Notes under the pieces: model-generated
What the model was told of the DNA's origin: nothing
The model's database searches: none
What the model saw: only the letters and a program-made list of their open reading frames with translations
Shown here: positions 17,621 through 27,755 of the stretch, one piece after another
Numbering within the stretch: position 1 is the stretch's first letter
Layout of the letters: the number at the start of each line of letters is the position of its first letter
Translations under genes and position numbers: made by a program
NCBI RefSeq assembly: GCF_015680705.1
Contig: NZ_JADNYP010000009.1
Coordinates: 62,001-126,000, forward strand
Direction of reading: 5' to 3'
From: Pseudomonas fulva
Lineage (GTDB): Bacteria; Pseudomonadota; Gammaproteobacteria; Pseudomonadales; Pseudomonadaceae
DNA length: 64,000 bases

Positions 17621-19591
17621 TCAGCCCACCAGGTGCAGGTAGTGCATGTGGCGTTCGAAGTGATCGAGGATATCGCCGATCACTTCTTCCCTCGACCAGC
17701 CCATCACGTCATGGTCCTGGCCGCCTTCGCGCAGGTGCACTTCGGCGCGGAAATACTTGCGCTCCTCGTTGGGCGTGTCGCTCATGACGAAACTGGGCAT
17801 GGCATAGGCATGCGGGCGGATCTCATAGATGAACGGATCGTCGTTCGGGCCAACCTTGAGCATCACGCTACCCTCCTCGCCGTCTTCGACGCTACATTCG
17901 TAGCCTTGACGCCGCCACTCCTCGGCCACCGACTCGCACGCCGGCTTGGCGACCTCGCTTATGAAGCGCAGCACGTGGGCACGCCGCGGGAACATGGCCA
18001 AGGTACGCAGGCGACGCTGCCAGTTGCCGGCGTTGCGCGAGGCGGTTGGCGAGATGGCCAGTGCCTGGTAACGCAGGCCGCGCTTGGTGGCATCGAGCTT
18101 GAGCGCCTTGAGCAGCCCGCGCATGCTGCACAGCAAGGCGATGGTGAACGGCAGGGCACTGGCGATGGTCGCCGTCTGCAGCGCCTTGAGGCCATCGGCC
18201 AACAGCAGCGCGATGGCCACCAGGCCCATGCTCGACGCCCAGAAGATGCGTTGACGGATCGGCGTGTTCCCCTGGCCTCCAGAAGCGAGCATGTCCACTA
18301 CCATGGCCCCGGAGTCGGCGGAGGTGACGAAGAACACCACCACCATGATGATGGCCAGGACACTGATCACGCTGGAAAACGGGAAATGCTCAAGGAACGC
18401 GAACAAGGCCAGCGAGGTGTCCTTGTCCACCGCTGCCGCCAGGTCGGTCAAGCCTTGGTCGAGGATCATGTGAATGGCCGTGTTGCCGAACACGGTCATC
18501 CACAGCAGGGTAAAACCGGTCGGCACCAGCATCACGCCGGTGACGAACTCGCGGATGGTGCGGCCTCGGGAGATGCGCGCGATGAACAGCCCGACGAAGG
18601 GCGACCAGGCCAGCCACCAGCCCCAGTAGAACAGCGTCCAACCACCGATCCAGTCGCTCGGCTGGTAGGCATAGAGGTTGAGCGTACGGCTGACGATCTC
18701 GCTCAGGTAGCCGCCGGTGTTCTGCACGAACGTTTGCAGGATCAGCACCGTCGGCCCGAGCACCACGACCATCAGCAACAGCAGCACCGCCAGGCCCAGG
18801 TTCAGCTCCGACAACCGGCGAATCCCCTTGTCCAGCCCGGACACCACCGACAGCGTGGCCAGGAAGGTCGTGCCGATGATCAGCGCGATCTGGATCGGAA
18901 TCGATACCGGGATACCGAACAGGGCGTTGAGCCCGGTATTGATCTGCGCGACACCGAAGCCAAGCGAAGTCGCTACCCCGAAGACCGTCCCGATGATGGC
19001 GAAGATGTCCACCGCGTGCCCGACCGGACCGTGGATACGCTCGCCGATGAGCGGGTACAGCGCTGAGCGCAATGTCAGCGGCAGGCCGTGGCGATAGCTG
19101 AAATAGCCAAGAATCAGCGCGACGATGGCGTAGATCGCCCAGGCATGCAGCCCCCAGTGGAAGAAGGTGATGCGCATCGCCTCGCCCGCGGCCTGTACCG
19201 AGCCGCCCTCGCCGTAGGGCGGCTTGACGAAATGCATCACCGGCTCGGCGACGCCGAAGAACATCAGCCCTATACCCATGCCGGCGGAGAACAGCATGGC
19301 GAACCAGGTGGTGCTACTGTAGTCGGGCGTGCTGTGGTCTGGCCCCAGCTTGATGTCGCCGTAACGACTGACGGCGAGAAAGACCACGGTGCCAAGGATG
19401 ATGGCGACCGCCAGGATGTAGAACCAGCTGACGTTGCCGATGATCCAGCCCTGGATCATCGCGAAGAGACTCTGGGCACTGGCCTGGAACACGCTAGCGT
19501 AGAGGACCAGAAGCAGTAGTACCACGGCCGATATCCAGAACACCGGCGGATTTATCTTGGCCGTTTCGACAGATTCGTTCTTTTTCTGCAT
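17621..19591 (-). CDS. betT: High-affinity choline transporter, BCCT family
   Basis: A 656-residue inner-membrane carrier with twelve predicted transmembrane helices and a C-terminal cytosolic domain of about 150 residues, as in BetT proteins of Pseudomonas. The BCCT signature is visible in WGLHAWAIYAIVALILGYF, with GMGIGLMFFGVAEP earlier. It would import choline for conversion to glycine betaine during osmotic stress or for catabolism. The start at 19591 follows AAGGAG; the in-frame upstream extension to 19783 lacks one. betIBA is not in the window. Choline versus betaine specificity is inferred from similarity. Confidence 0.9.
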   Translation of the reverse strand: MQKKNESVETAKINPPVFWISAVVLLLLVLYASVFQASAQSLFAMIQGWIIGNVSWFYILAVAIILGTVVFLAVSRYGDIKLGPDHSTPDYSSTTWFAMLFSAGMGIGLMFFGVAEPVMHFVKPPYGEGGSVQAAGEAMRITFFHWGLHAWAIYAIVALILGYFSYRHGLPLTLRSALYPLIGERIHGPVGHAVDIFAIIGTVFGVATSLGFGVAQINTGLNALFGIPVSIPIQIALIIGTTFLATLSVVSGLDKGIRRLSELNLGLAVLLLLMVVVLGPTVLILQTFVQNTGGYLSEIVSRTLNLYAYQPSDWIGGWTLFYWGWWLAWSPFVGLFIARISRGRTIREFVTGVMLVPTGFTLLWMTVFGNTAIHMILDQGLTDLAAAVDKDTSLALFAFLEHFPFSSVISVLAIIMVVVFFVTSADSGAMVVDMLASGGQGNTPIRQRIFWASSMGLVAIALLLADGLKALQTATIASALPFTIALLCSMRGLLKALKLDATKRGLRYQALAISPTASRNAGNWQRRLRTLAMFPRRAHVLRFISEVAKPACESVAEEWRRQGYECSVEDGEEGSVMLKVGPNDDPFIYEIRPHAYAMPSFVMSDTPNEERKYFRAEVHLREGGQDHDVMGWSREEVIGDILDHFERHMHYLHLVG

Positions 19592-19744
19592 GTATGAACA
19601 ACTCCTTGATGCGCCATTGGCGCTTGCAGAGGTCTGGTGGGTCTGTGACAGGCTCGGGTCAGCTACGTTCGCTTCCCTGGGCTGCAAGCTGCAGGCAAAG
19701 CGAGACCGATGTCGTTGGAAGCATCTTCGTACAAGCACCGGATC

Positions 19745-19764
19745 CAGCTTGAAGCTTGCGGCTC
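19745..19764 (+). repeat. Short dispersed AGCTTG-type repeat (second copy)
   Basis: The sequence CAGCTTGAAGCTTGCGGCTC lies in the betT/hybrid-kinase gap and resembles the motif at 11071-11096. Both are intergenic. Function unknown. Confidence 0.4.
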
Positions 19765-19840
19765 GAAGGTCCCGGCGACGCAATGTACTCGCCTTCGACG
19801 ACCGGTAGGTGCACTCTATGACATTCCAGGTGGCCCGACC

Positions 19841-22063
19841 ATGCAGGCAGGAAATTCGAAACAGATGGCAAGATGGTTAGAAGGCGGCGCCAACATGGCC
19901 GCGCAGATTCTTCGACACGATTGGTCCGCCACTTCCCTGGGTGCGCTTGAACACTGGCCTGACACGTTGAAGACCACCTTGGCCCTGTGCCTGAGCTCGC
20001 GCTTTCCCCAGGCCGTGCTGTGGGGACCGGAGCTGGTCACCTTCCACAACGACGCCTTTGCCCGGATCCTCGGCGCCAAGCCCGCGGCGCTGGGTCGTCC
20101 GTTCAGCCAGGTGTGGGAGGAGGCCTGGACCGAGCTGCAGGAGATGACCGAGCGGGCGCTGGCCGGGCAAGCGATCTTCATCGAGGACTTCCCACTGACG
20201 ATCGAGCGCGGCGGCTATCCCGAGCGCGCCTACTTCACGTTCTGCTACAGCCCTATCCGTGACCGCGACGGCAAAGTGGTGGGCCTGCTCGATACGGTCA
20301 CCGAGACCACGGACACGGTCGTCGCCAATCGTCGCCTGAGCTTTCTCGACGATCTTGGCCGGGCCGTGGCCACGGCCACCGACCCGGCTCTGATCATGGC
20401 CATCACCACGCGCATGCTTGGCGAGCATCTGGGCCTGTCCAGCTGCGTGTACGGCATGATGGACGACGATGGCGACGGCGACGGCTTCACCATCCATGGC
20501 AACTGGGTCGCCCCCGGCTCGGCACCTCTGCTGGGCCATTACCACCTGACCCGCTTCGGCCGCCTGGCTACCGCCCGGCTGCATGCCGGCCAGCCCTTGG
20601 TCATCAATGACAATCTCGAGGAGCTCGAACAGACCGATGCCGCGGCGTATCAGAGCATCGGCGTCGCCGCGACGATCTGCGTGCCGTTGGTCAAGGACGG
20701 CAAGCTCTCGGCGCTGATGGCCGTCAACGACAAGGTGCCACGACGCTGGAACGCCTACGAGCAGGCCCTGATCGGCGAAGTCACCGAGCGCTGCTGGGCA
20801 CATATCCAGCGAGTCCAGGCCGCCGCGCAGACGCGGGCCGCCATCGACGCCCTGGGCGCGCTCAACGCCAGGCTGGAAGAACACGTCAGCGAACGCACCG
20901 CCCAATTGCTGCATACCGAAGCGGCGTTACGCCAGGCCCAGAAGCTCGAGGCGATCGGCCAGCTGACCGGTGGCGTGGCACACGATTTCAACAACCTGCT
21001 GACCATCATGCGTTCGTCGCTGCATTTCATTCAGCGTCCCGGGCTCGACGAGACGCGCCGCGAGCGCTACCTCAAGACCATGGCCGACTCGATCGATCGC
21101 GGCGCCAAGCTCACCGGCCAACTGCTGGCCTTCGCCCGTCGGCAAGCCTTGAGCCCGGAAGTTCTGGAAGCCGGCTCGCGCCTGGAAACCATCGCCGACA
21201 TGCTCGATACCGCCACCGGCGCCCGGGTCCGGATTTCTCTCGAGCTGCCGCAGCAGCCGTGCCACATCCTCGCCGATCTGGCCCAGCTCGAGACGGCCAT
21301 CATCAACCTGGTGATCAACGGCCGCGATGCGATGACCAATGGCGGAATCCTGCGTCTGCGCCTGGAGTCCGACCGGGAGCTGCCCGGCGCGCGCACCCAG
21401 GTCAGCCACCAAGGCCCCTATGCGGCCATCTCGGTGATCGACACCGGGGTCGGCATCGCCCCGGAACTGCTCGATCGCATCTTCGACCCGTTCTTCACTA
21501 CCAAGGCCACCGGCCAGGGCACTGGGCTTGGGCTTTCCCAAGTGTTCGGGTTCGCCAAACAGTCCGGCGGCGAGGTGCAAGTGGCGAGCCAGGTGGGGCA
21601 TGGCACGATCTTCACCTTGTACCTGCCTCAGGTCGAGGCGCCCGCGCGTCCGGCGCGCGAGCTTCGGCCAGAAGCGGCCTGCCAGCTGCCGAACCGGCCC
21701 AGACGCGTCCTGGTGGTCGAAGACAATCCGGACATCGGCAACTTCACCGTGCAGATGCTCGAAGAGCATGGCTACCAGATCAGTCTGGCCAGGTCGGCCG
21801 AACAAGCCATGGCGCAGCTGGAGCGAGAGCCAGCTGCCTTCGAGGCAGTGTTCAGCGACATCGTCATGCCCGGCATGAGCGGGCTGGACCTGGCGCGCCG
21901 GTTGCGCCGCAAGTTGCCGCAACTGCCGCTGATCCTGACTTCAGGGTACAGCGAGGCGATCGTCGAGGGCGGGCTCGAGGGCTGCACCTTCGTCTCCAAG
22001 CCCTATTCGGCGCAGCAGATCTGTCGCCTGCTCGACCAGCTCCTTGCCCCACCTCAGCAGTGA
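19841..22063 (+). CDS. Hybrid sensor histidine kinase (PAS-GAF-HisKA-HATPase-REC)
   Basis: A 740-residue soluble kinase. A PAS-like domain (about 25-165, with [20 protein letters not shown]) is followed by a GAF domain (about 180-330), a coiled coil, HisKA with [12 protein letters not shown], an HATPase domain ([24 protein letters not shown]) and a C-terminal receiver with [12 protein letters not shown]. The start ATG 19841 follows AGGTGG by 7 bases; ATG 19865 is an alternative. It is divergent from betT and its 3' end overlaps the convergent hybrid kinase by 10 bases. The same domain plan in the neighbour suggests an old duplication. Confidence 0.87.
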   Translation: MQAGNSKQMARWLEGGANMAAQILRHDWSATSLGALEHWPDTLKTTLALCLSSRFPQAVLWGPELVTFHNDAFARILGAKPAALGRPFSQVWEEAWTELQEMTERALAGQAIFIEDFPLTIERGGYPERAYFTFCYSPIRDRDGKVVGLLDTVTETTDTVVANRRLSFLDDLGRAVATATDPALIMAITTRMLGEHLGLSSCVYGMMDDDGDGDGFTIHGNWVAPGSAPLLGHYHLTRFGRLATARLHAGQPLVINDNLEELEQTDAAAYQSIGVAATICVPLVKDGKLSALMAVNDKVPRRWNAYEQALIGEVTERCWAHIQRVQAAAQTRAAIDALGALNARLEEHVSERTAQLLHTEAALRQAQKLEAIGQLTGGVAHDFNNLLTIMRSSLHFIQRPGLDETRRERYLKTMADSIDRGAKLTGQLLAFARRQALSPEVLEAGSRLETIADMLDTATGARVRISLELPQQPCHILADLAQLETAIINLVINGRDAMTNGGILRLRLESDRELPGARTQVSHQGPYAAISVIDTGVGIAPELLDRIFDPFFTTKATGQGTGLGLSQVFGFAKQSGGEVQVASQVGHGTIFTLYLPQVEAPARPARELRPEAACQLPNRPRRVLVVEDNPDIGNFTVQMLEEHGYQISLARSAEQAMAQLEREPAAFEAVFSDIVMPGMSGLDLARRLRRKLPQLPLILTSGYSEAIVEGGLEGCTFVSKPYSAQQICRLLDQLLAPPQQ

Positions 22064-24606
22064 TCGGCGGTTCCCCCAGCGCTGCCCGACGAGGCGCCTG
22101 CCTGAGCCCCTGGCAACAGACGCTGCAGGCTGTGTACCAGTTCGTCGCGGCGGAACGGCTTGCCCAGCACCTCGAAACCGAGCAGTTCATGTGGCGACAG
22201 GTTGGCATAGCCGCTGAGGATGAGCACTGGCAGCCGGGGCCGTGCCTGACGCAGCATGCGGGCCAACTGCGCCCCGGTCATGTTCGGCATGACATGGTCG
22301 GTGAGCAGGATGTCCATCTGCAACCCAGCGTCGACCAGCGCCTTGGCTTCCAGCGCGCTGGCCGCCTCGGTCACCTGATAGCCCAGATGACGCAACTGCA
22401 AGGCCGTGGCATGGCGCACGATCTGCTCGTCGTCAACCAGCAGGATCGAAGCCTGCATCGAGGCCAGGGGAGCTGGCCCGGCTCGCTCGCCTTCACCCGC
22501 GTCCCTGGTCTGGCTGACCGGCAGCCAGATGATCGCCTCGGTGCCCTGGCCAAGCGTCGAGTGGATGCTGAAGTCCCCTTGTGATTGCAAGGCCAGGCCT
22601 TGCACCATGGGCAGCCCCAGCCCGGTACCCTTGCCGACCTGCTTGGTGGAGTAGAACGGTTCGATGCAGCGCTTGAGCACTTCTTCGCTCATGCCACTGC
22701 CATCGTCGGAAACCATCAGCCAGACTCGCTCCGGCCGGCCGGGCAGCGATTGCTCGAGCCCTGCGCTGATGTTCAGGTTGCCGCCGCTGGCCATGGCATC
22801 GCGCGCATTGACCACCAGGTTGAGCAGGGCCAGTTCCAGCTGATGAGGGTCCACCACCACGGCCGGCAGGCTTTCGGGGATGTCCAGGGTGACATCGATG
22901 GTCGGGCCCAGCGAGCGCGAGATTAGTTCGCCCATTTCCTTGACCAGGGCCGCCAGTGAGATGGCCTGCGGCTTGAGTGTCTGCCGCCGGGCAAAGCTCA
23001 GCAGGCGGCCGACCAGGTTGCGGGCACGCTCGGCCGCCTGCAAGGCGCCGTCGGTCAGACGTAGGGTACGCGGGTCGTCGTGGCGCGTGCGGATCAGCTC
23101 GAGCGAGGCCACGATCGGGGTCAGCATGTTGTTGAAGTCGTGGGCGATGCCACCGGTGAGCTGGCCGATCATCTCCATCTTGCGTGCTTCATGCAGTTCG
23201 GCAAGGGTGCTCTCGCGCTCGGCCAGCGTGGCGCTGACCCGTTCCTCCAGGCTTTCGTTGAGCGCAACCAGTTCGGCCTGCGCCTCGACACCGGCAGTCA
23301 CGTCGATGCACATGCACAGCATGCCTGCCAGCTGATCCTGTTCATGGAACAGCGGCGTGATCTGTAGCTGAATCCATACCGCCCGGCCGTCAGGTCGTAC
23401 ATGGCGGCGGGTGATCTCGCTGACCTGGCCGCAGCAGGCCGGATCGGCGGCAGGCCCCAGGTCGTCGGGAATCTCGGGCAGACGCGCGCCCAGCAACGTC
23501 TCGCGCGTGCGCCCGACCATCTCGCAGTAGCAATCATTGACCTTGGTGACTTGCCAAGCGCTGTCGCACAGGACGATACCGGCACTGGCCTGCTCGAACA
23601 TCGCCGACAATTGCGCGGAACTGGCCTTCAGCGCACGCTCGGCTCGCGCATGGATGAGAGCAGCCCAGACCTGCTTGCCGGCTTCCTCGAGCAACTGTCG
23701 CTCGCTATCGAGCACCCTGTGCTGCCCACGGAAGTGGACTATCAGCAGCCCCTCCAGCTGACTGGCCCGCATCAGCGGCACGTACAACACGCTGGTTGGC
23801 TTGTTGCCTGCGCCGCCAGGCTCTCGATCCTGACGCACGCTTTCTCCGGTACGTAATCGCTCGAGCAGCGATTCGGCGAACGTCTCGTCCGCTTGCCCGC
23901 ACGCGCCCGAGCGCGACGGCAGCCAGTCATATTGTATCCGGAAGTTTCCAACGTCGTATTGCTCGAGCAGCGAGACCCGCGATGCGCCTAACTCCTCGCC
24001 CACTCGCTGGATGGCATACTCCCCAATCCGATCCGGGTCGCCGAGCAAGGGCATGACCTGGCCAAGGGCCAGGAGAAAGGCATGGCGCTGCTGGAATTGC
24101 ACGCGCTCGGTCGTTTCGGTGACGATGCACAGCACCCCGGCAGTCTCGCCATCGGATCCTCGCACCGCCGAGTAGGACACGTCGAAATACGCCGTCTCGC
24201 CCAAGCCCCGACGCTCGATGTAGAACGGCCGATCGGTCGCCGAAAAGGTCATGCCGGTCTCGCGCACGCTGCGCAGCAAAGGCTCGAGGTCATCCCACAG
24301 CTCGTGCCAGTTTTCCTTGGCCGGACGGCCCAGCGCGCGCGGATGCTTGGTACCGATGGTAGGTACGTAGGCATCATTGTACAGCGCGACATAGTCGGCC
24401 CCCCAGAACAGGACGATCTGGGCGCTCGATGGCAGGATGGTTGCCAACAGCGTTTTCAGGCTGGGCGGCCAATGCAGGACATGCCCAAGCGGTGACGCCG
24501 CTTCGTCCTGATCACGAAGCAGCTGCGCCACCGTGCCGCCATTGCGCAAAAAGCCAAGCTGCGCCTGGCTGGCATTCTCCGTATGTTGGTTTGAAATCGT
24601 GGTCAT
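22054..24606 (-). CDS. Hybrid sensor histidine kinase (PAS-GAF-PAS-HisKA-HATPase-REC)
   Basis: An 850-residue soluble kinase. It has an N-terminal PAS-like domain (IVLFWGADYVALYNDAYV), a GAF domain, a second PAS (MFEQASAGIVLCDSAW), a coiled coil, HisKA with GGIAHDFNNMLTP, an HATPase domain (NLVVNARDAMA, GTGLGLPMVQGLA) and a receiver with LLTDHVMPNMTG. ATG 24606 is given as start; an in-frame GTG at 24639 is nearly as good. It lies 114 bases downstream of the lone receiver gene and probably ends the same transcription unit. Its 3' end overlaps the convergent hybrid kinase. Confidence 0.85.
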   Translation of the reverse strand: MTTISNQHTENASQAQLGFLRNGGTVAQLLRDQDEAASPLGHVLHWPPSLKTLLATILPSSAQIVLFWGADYVALYNDAYVPTIGTKHPRALGRPAKENWHELWDDLEPLLRSVRETGMTFSATDRPFYIERRGLGETAYFDVSYSAVRGSDGETAGVLCIVTETTERVQFQQRHAFLLALGQVMPLLGDPDRIGEYAIQRVGEELGASRVSLLEQYDVGNFRIQYDWLPSRSGACGQADETFAESLLERLRTGESVRQDREPGGAGNKPTSVLYVPLMRASQLEGLLIVHFRGQHRVLDSERQLLEEAGKQVWAALIHARAERALKASSAQLSAMFEQASAGIVLCDSAWQVTKVNDCYCEMVGRTRETLLGARLPEIPDDLGPAADPACCGQVSEITRRHVRPDGRAVWIQLQITPLFHEQDQLAGMLCMCIDVTAGVEAQAELVALNESLEERVSATLAERESTLAELHEARKMEMIGQLTGGIAHDFNNMLTPIVASLELIRTRHDDPRTLRLTDGALQAAERARNLVGRLLSFARRQTLKPQAISLAALVKEMGELISRSLGPTIDVTLDIPESLPAVVVDPHQLELALLNLVVNARDAMASGGNLNISAGLEQSLPGRPERVWLMVSDDGSGMSEEVLKRCIEPFYSTKQVGKGTGLGLPMVQGLALQSQGDFSIHSTLGQGTEAIIWLPVSQTRDAGEGERAGPAPLASMQASILLVDDEQIVRHATALQLRHLGYQVTEAASALEAKALVDAGLQMDILLTDHVMPNMTGAQLARMLRQARPRLPVLILSGYANLSPHELLGFEVLGKPFRRDELVHSLQRLLPGAQAGASSGSAGGTADHC

Positions 24607-24720
24607 CTTGTTCGAACCGGCTGTCGTCGTCGCAGGCACCAGGCTCCCGCCTGAGCATATGAGCGCGGGGCCTTGACGACGTTCAGTCCAATTGCCCGAT
24701 CAGCATGGCGCCATGATCGT

Positions 24721-25098
24721 TCAGCGCAGCAGCGCCTTGATCTGGTCGTGCAGGCTGTCAAGGTCGAACGGCTTGGCCAAGATCGGTGCCTTGCGGGCGA
24801 TCGGGCTGCCGGACTCGAGGATCTCGGCAGGGTAGCCACTGATGAAGATCACCTTGAGATCCGGACGCAGCTTGACTGCGGGTTCGGCGATCTCGACCCC
24901 GGAAATGCCGCCTGGCAAGCGGAAATCGGTGACCATCAGGTCCAGGTGTGGCTTGCTCGCCAGGATGCCGAACGCCTGTTCGCCATCTTCGGCCACCAGG
25001 ACGTGGTAGCCCTCGCCCGCGAGGTAGTCTCGCAGGATCATACGGATCGCCGGTTCATCCTCGACGACCAATACGACATCTTGTGCATCTTCACTCAT
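24721..25098 (-). CDS. Single-domain response regulator (CheY/FixJ-type receiver)
   Basis: A 125-residue stand-alone receiver with acidic pocket VVEDE, phospho-acceptor aspartate in LMVTDFRLPGG, the SGY switch region and the AKPFD lysine. It has no output domain, so it would act by protein interaction or as a phosphate shuttle between the flanking kinases. It sits 43 bases after the receiver-kinase gene and before a hybrid kinase, within a same-strand signalling set. Confidence 0.9.
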   Translation of the reverse strand: MSEDAQDVVLVVEDEPAIRMILRDYLAGEGYHVLVAEDGEQAFGILASKPHLDLMVTDFRLPGGISGVEIAEPAVKLRPDLKVIFISGYPAEILESGSPIARKAPILAKPFDLDSLHDQIKALLR

Positions 25099-25141
25099 TT
25101 CAACGCCTTGAATTTAGCAAGTTGGCCATACGACCCTGCGG

Positions 25142-26368
25142 TCACGCAGAGGTTGCCTGCTTGCGACCACTTTCATGCACAGCCTCGGGCATGGGCAGCA
25201 GTACGCTGAACTGCGCGCCGCGGCCCTCCTCGCTCTGTACGCGTATGTGTCCACCATGGGCCTGGACGATCTGCTCGGAAATGTACAGACCAAGCCCCAG
25301 GCCAGCCGTTCCCGCATTGCTGGTGACCCGCTCGAACTGTTGGAAGATCCGCTGCTGGTTGGCACTGCTGATACCGATGCCCTGGTCCTGGACCTCGACA
25401 CAGGCCATGCCCGACGCTTCGAACACGCGGACCAGCACCGGCCGACGTTCGCCATAGCGCAACGCATTGGACAGCAGGTTGGCCAGCACCTGCTCGATGC
25501 GGAAGGCATCCCAGTGGCCGGTCAGGCACTCGCAGCGCTCGAGTTCGATGGAGGTTCCCAAGGCCGAGGCCTGGGCGGCGAAGTTCTCCACCAGTCCACG
25601 CACCAGCTGATCCAGCTCGCAGGTCTTGGGTCGGATGGACAACTTGCCGGTGCGGATGCGCGAAACATCGAGCATATCGTCGATCAGGCGGATCAGGCTG
25701 TTGATCTGCCGCTCGTCGCGCTCGTTCATCGCCTTGAGCTTGTCCAGGGTGAAGGCCTCGGCATCGCCACGGGCCAGGTGCATCTTGCGCAGCTGGGTTT
25801 CCAGCACCAGGCCGTTGAGCGGCGTGCGCAGTTCGTGGGAGACGATCGACATGAAGTCGTCACGCATGCTCACCGCATGTTCCAGTTCGGTGCGGGTGAC
25901 CTGCAGCTGCTCGAGCAGCACCGCCTGCTCCTGGCGGCTGCGCTCCAGAGCCTCGAGCTGGCGCCCCAGCACCTGGCGCTGGCGATAGAGGTCCACGAAC
26001 ACCGAGACCTTGCTCTTGACCGCCTGGGTGTCCAGCGGCTTGTGCAGAAAATCCACCGCGCCGCTCTCGTAGCCCTTGAAGGCGTAGTTCATTTCCCGTC
26101 CGGCAGCGCTGACGAAGACGATCGGGATGTGCTTGGTCTTCTCCGTGCCACGCATCAGCTCAGCCAGCTCGAACCCATTCATGCCGGGCATCTGCACATC
26201 GAGGATGGCCAGGGCGAACTCATGCTCGAGCAGCAGCATCAGAGCCTCTTCGGCGGACAGCGCCTGATGGACCTCGCGGTCCTCCCCCTGGATCAAGGCT
26301 TCGAGCGCCAGGAGATTTTCCGGCAGGTCGTCGACGATCAGCAGTTTGGCGGTGATATTACTCAGCAT
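25142..26368 (-). CDS. Receiver-histidine kinase (REC-HisKA-HATPase)
   Basis: A 408-residue cytosolic protein. The N-terminal receiver has DD at 13-14 and phospho-acceptor D57 in AILDVQMPGMNG. A coiled coil, HisKA (SIVSHELRTPLNG) and HATPase (NLLSNALRYGE, GLGLGLYISEQI) follow. The start at 26368 overlaps the cheB stop by 7 bases, so translation is coupled. Receiver-kinases placed after CheB and CheR in hybrid-kinase operons form phosphorelay middlemen in several Pseudomonas; that role is inferred here. Confidence 0.88.
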   Translation of the reverse strand: MLSNITAKLLIVDDLPENLLALEALIQGEDREVHQALSAEEALMLLLEHEFALAILDVQMPGMNGFELAELMRGTEKTKHIPIVFVSAAGREMNYAFKGYESGAVDFLHKPLDTQAVKSKVSVFVDLYRQRQVLGRQLEALERSRQEQAVLLEQLQVTRTELEHAVSMRDDFMSIVSHELRTPLNGLVLETQLRKMHLARGDAEAFTLDKLKAMNERDERQINSLIRLIDDMLDVSRIRTGKLSIRPKTCELDQLVRGLVENFAAQASALGTSIELERCECLTGHWDAFRIEQVLANLLSNALRYGERRPVLVRVFEASGMACVEVQDQGIGISSANQQRIFQQFERVTSNAGTAGLGLGLYISEQIVQAHGGHIRVQSEEGRGAQFSVLLPMPEAVHESGRKQATSA

Positions 26369-26937
26369 GTGCTTGATTCCAGGGTCGCGAGCAATTGCCC
26401 GATACCGCTCAGGGTAAGAATATGATCTGGCCGATGCAGGGCCAGGGCGGCCTCCGGCATCAGGGCGACCTGTGCATCGCGAGGATCCTGGACCACGGTC
26501 CGGCCACCGCTTTGTTTGATGTAGGCAAGGCCGCGAGCGCCGTCCTCGTTGGCGCCGGTCAGCAGGATGCCCAGCAAGGCCGGGCCATAGGCATCGGCTG
26601 CCGATTCGAACAGGAAGTCGATGGCCGGGCGCGAGAAGTGTTCCGGCTCTTCCTGGCTCAGGGACAGGCTCAGGTCCTTTTCCACCGACAGGTGATAGCC
26701 CGGGCCGGCCACATAGATCCATCCCGGTTCGATGCTGGCCTTGTCGCAGGCCTCGCAGACCGGGCGCTGCAGCCGGCGCTGCAGCACATCCGCCAGCTGG
26801 CTCTGGCGGCCTTCCGGCAGGTGCAGCACGCACAGCACCGGGATCGAAAAACCGCGCGGCAAGGCACCGAGGACCTGGAACAGGGCCGTGACTCCGCCTG
26901 CCGAGGCACCGATGACGATCGCCCTCGTAGCGTTCAT
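26362..26937 (-). CDS. CheB-type methylesterase catalytic domain, without receiver
   Basis: A 191-residue protein holding only the CheB C-terminal esterase domain. The catalytic serine is S12 in IGASAGGV, the histidine lies in VLHLPEG, and the aspartate in TGANEDGARG (canonical TGMGxDGA). There is no N-terminal receiver, so regulation must differ from classical chemotaxis CheB. It overlaps cheR upstream by 4 bases and the receiver-kinase downstream by 7. No methyl-accepting receptor gene is nearby, so its substrate is unknown; it may be the CHASE3 hybrid kinase or a distant receptor. Confidence 0.9.
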   Translation of the reverse strand: MNATRAIVIGASAGGVTALFQVLGALPRGFSIPVLCVLHLPEGRQSQLADVLQRRLQRPVCEACDKASIEPGWIYVAGPGYHLSVEKDLSLSLSQEEPEHFSRPAIDFLFESAADAYGPALLGILLTGANEDGARGLAYIKQSGGRTVVQDPRDAQVALMPEAALALHRPDHILTLSGIGQLLATLESSTC

Positions 26938-27755
26938 GACTTGCGGAAAATCCGTTCAGGCTTGACCAGTGGCACGAAGCGGTCGCCGTAGGACGAGAAA
27001 TCCACCGATTCCTTGCTGCCCAGCACTAGAAAGCCACGGTGGCACAAGGATTCATGGAACAGGCCGAAGGCACGATCCTGCAGCTCCTTGTTGAAGTAGA
27101 TCAGCACGTTGCGGCATGACACCAGCTGGGTTTCCGAGAAGACGCTGTCGGTCGCCAGGCTGTGGTCGGCGAAGGTCACGTTCTCGCGCAGGGTGCCATC
27201 CATGATGGCGTGGCCGTAGGCTGCGGTGTAGTACTCGGAGAAATCCCGGCGGCCACCGGCCAGCCGGTAGTTGTCGGCATAACGCTGCATGCTTTGCACC
27301 GAATAGATCCCCTGCTTGGCCTTTTCCAGCGAACTGGGGTTGATGTCCGTGGCATAGATGATGGTCCTATCCAGCAATCCTTCCTCGCGCAACAGGATCG
27401 CCATCGAATAGACCTCCTCACCCGTGCTGCAACCGGCTATCCAGATTTTTATCGATGGCCAGGTGCGCAGCAGCGGCACCACTTCGTTGCGCAAGGCCAG
27501 GAAGTGGCTGGGATCGCGAAACATCTCGCTGACCGGGATGGTCAGGTACTGCAGCAACTGCAGGAACATGCCCGGGTCGTGCAGCACACGCTCCTGCAAT
27601 GCCGAAACCGTACGGCATTCGAACTGACGCAGCGCATGGTGAATCCGACGCTTGATCGAAGCGCCGGAATAGTCACGGAAATCATAGCTGTATTTGAGGT
27701 AGATGGCCTCGATCAGCAGCCGGATCTCGATATCGGTGTTACGTTCGTTGCTCAA
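26934..27755 (-). CDS. CheR-type protein-glutamate methyltransferase
   Basis: A 273-residue SAM-dependent methyltransferase of the CheR family, standard length. It has the N-terminal helical domain, then the SAM site IAGCSTGEEVYSMAI, the ATDINPSSLEKAKQGIY segment and SCRNVLIYF. The proposed start is TTG 27755, which overlaps the hybrid-kinase stop (TTGA) and follows GGAGAGAA; an earlier in-frame codon at 27779 lies inside the upstream gene. The cheB start overlaps its stop. This is an orphan CheR/CheB pair attached to histidine kinases rather than to a flagellar chemotaxis operon. Confidence 0.9.
   Translation of the reverse strand: MSNERNTDIEIRLLIEAIYLKYSYDFRDYSGASIKRRIHHALRQFECRTVSALQERVLHDPGMFLQLLQYLTIPVSEMFRDPSHFLALRNEVVPLLRTWPSIKIWIAGCSTGEEVYSMAILLREEGLLDRTIIYATDINPSSLEKAKQGIYSVQSMQRYADNYRLAGGRRDFSEYYTAAYGHAIMDGTLRENVTFADHSLATDSVFSETQLVSCRNVLIYFNKELQDRAFGLFHESLCHRGFLVLGSKESVDFSSYGDRFVPLVKPERIFRKS

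Noticed and set aside
17594..19066. 490-codon frame on the plus strand opposite betT
   Set aside because: Antisense shadow of the BCCT transporter with no family features.
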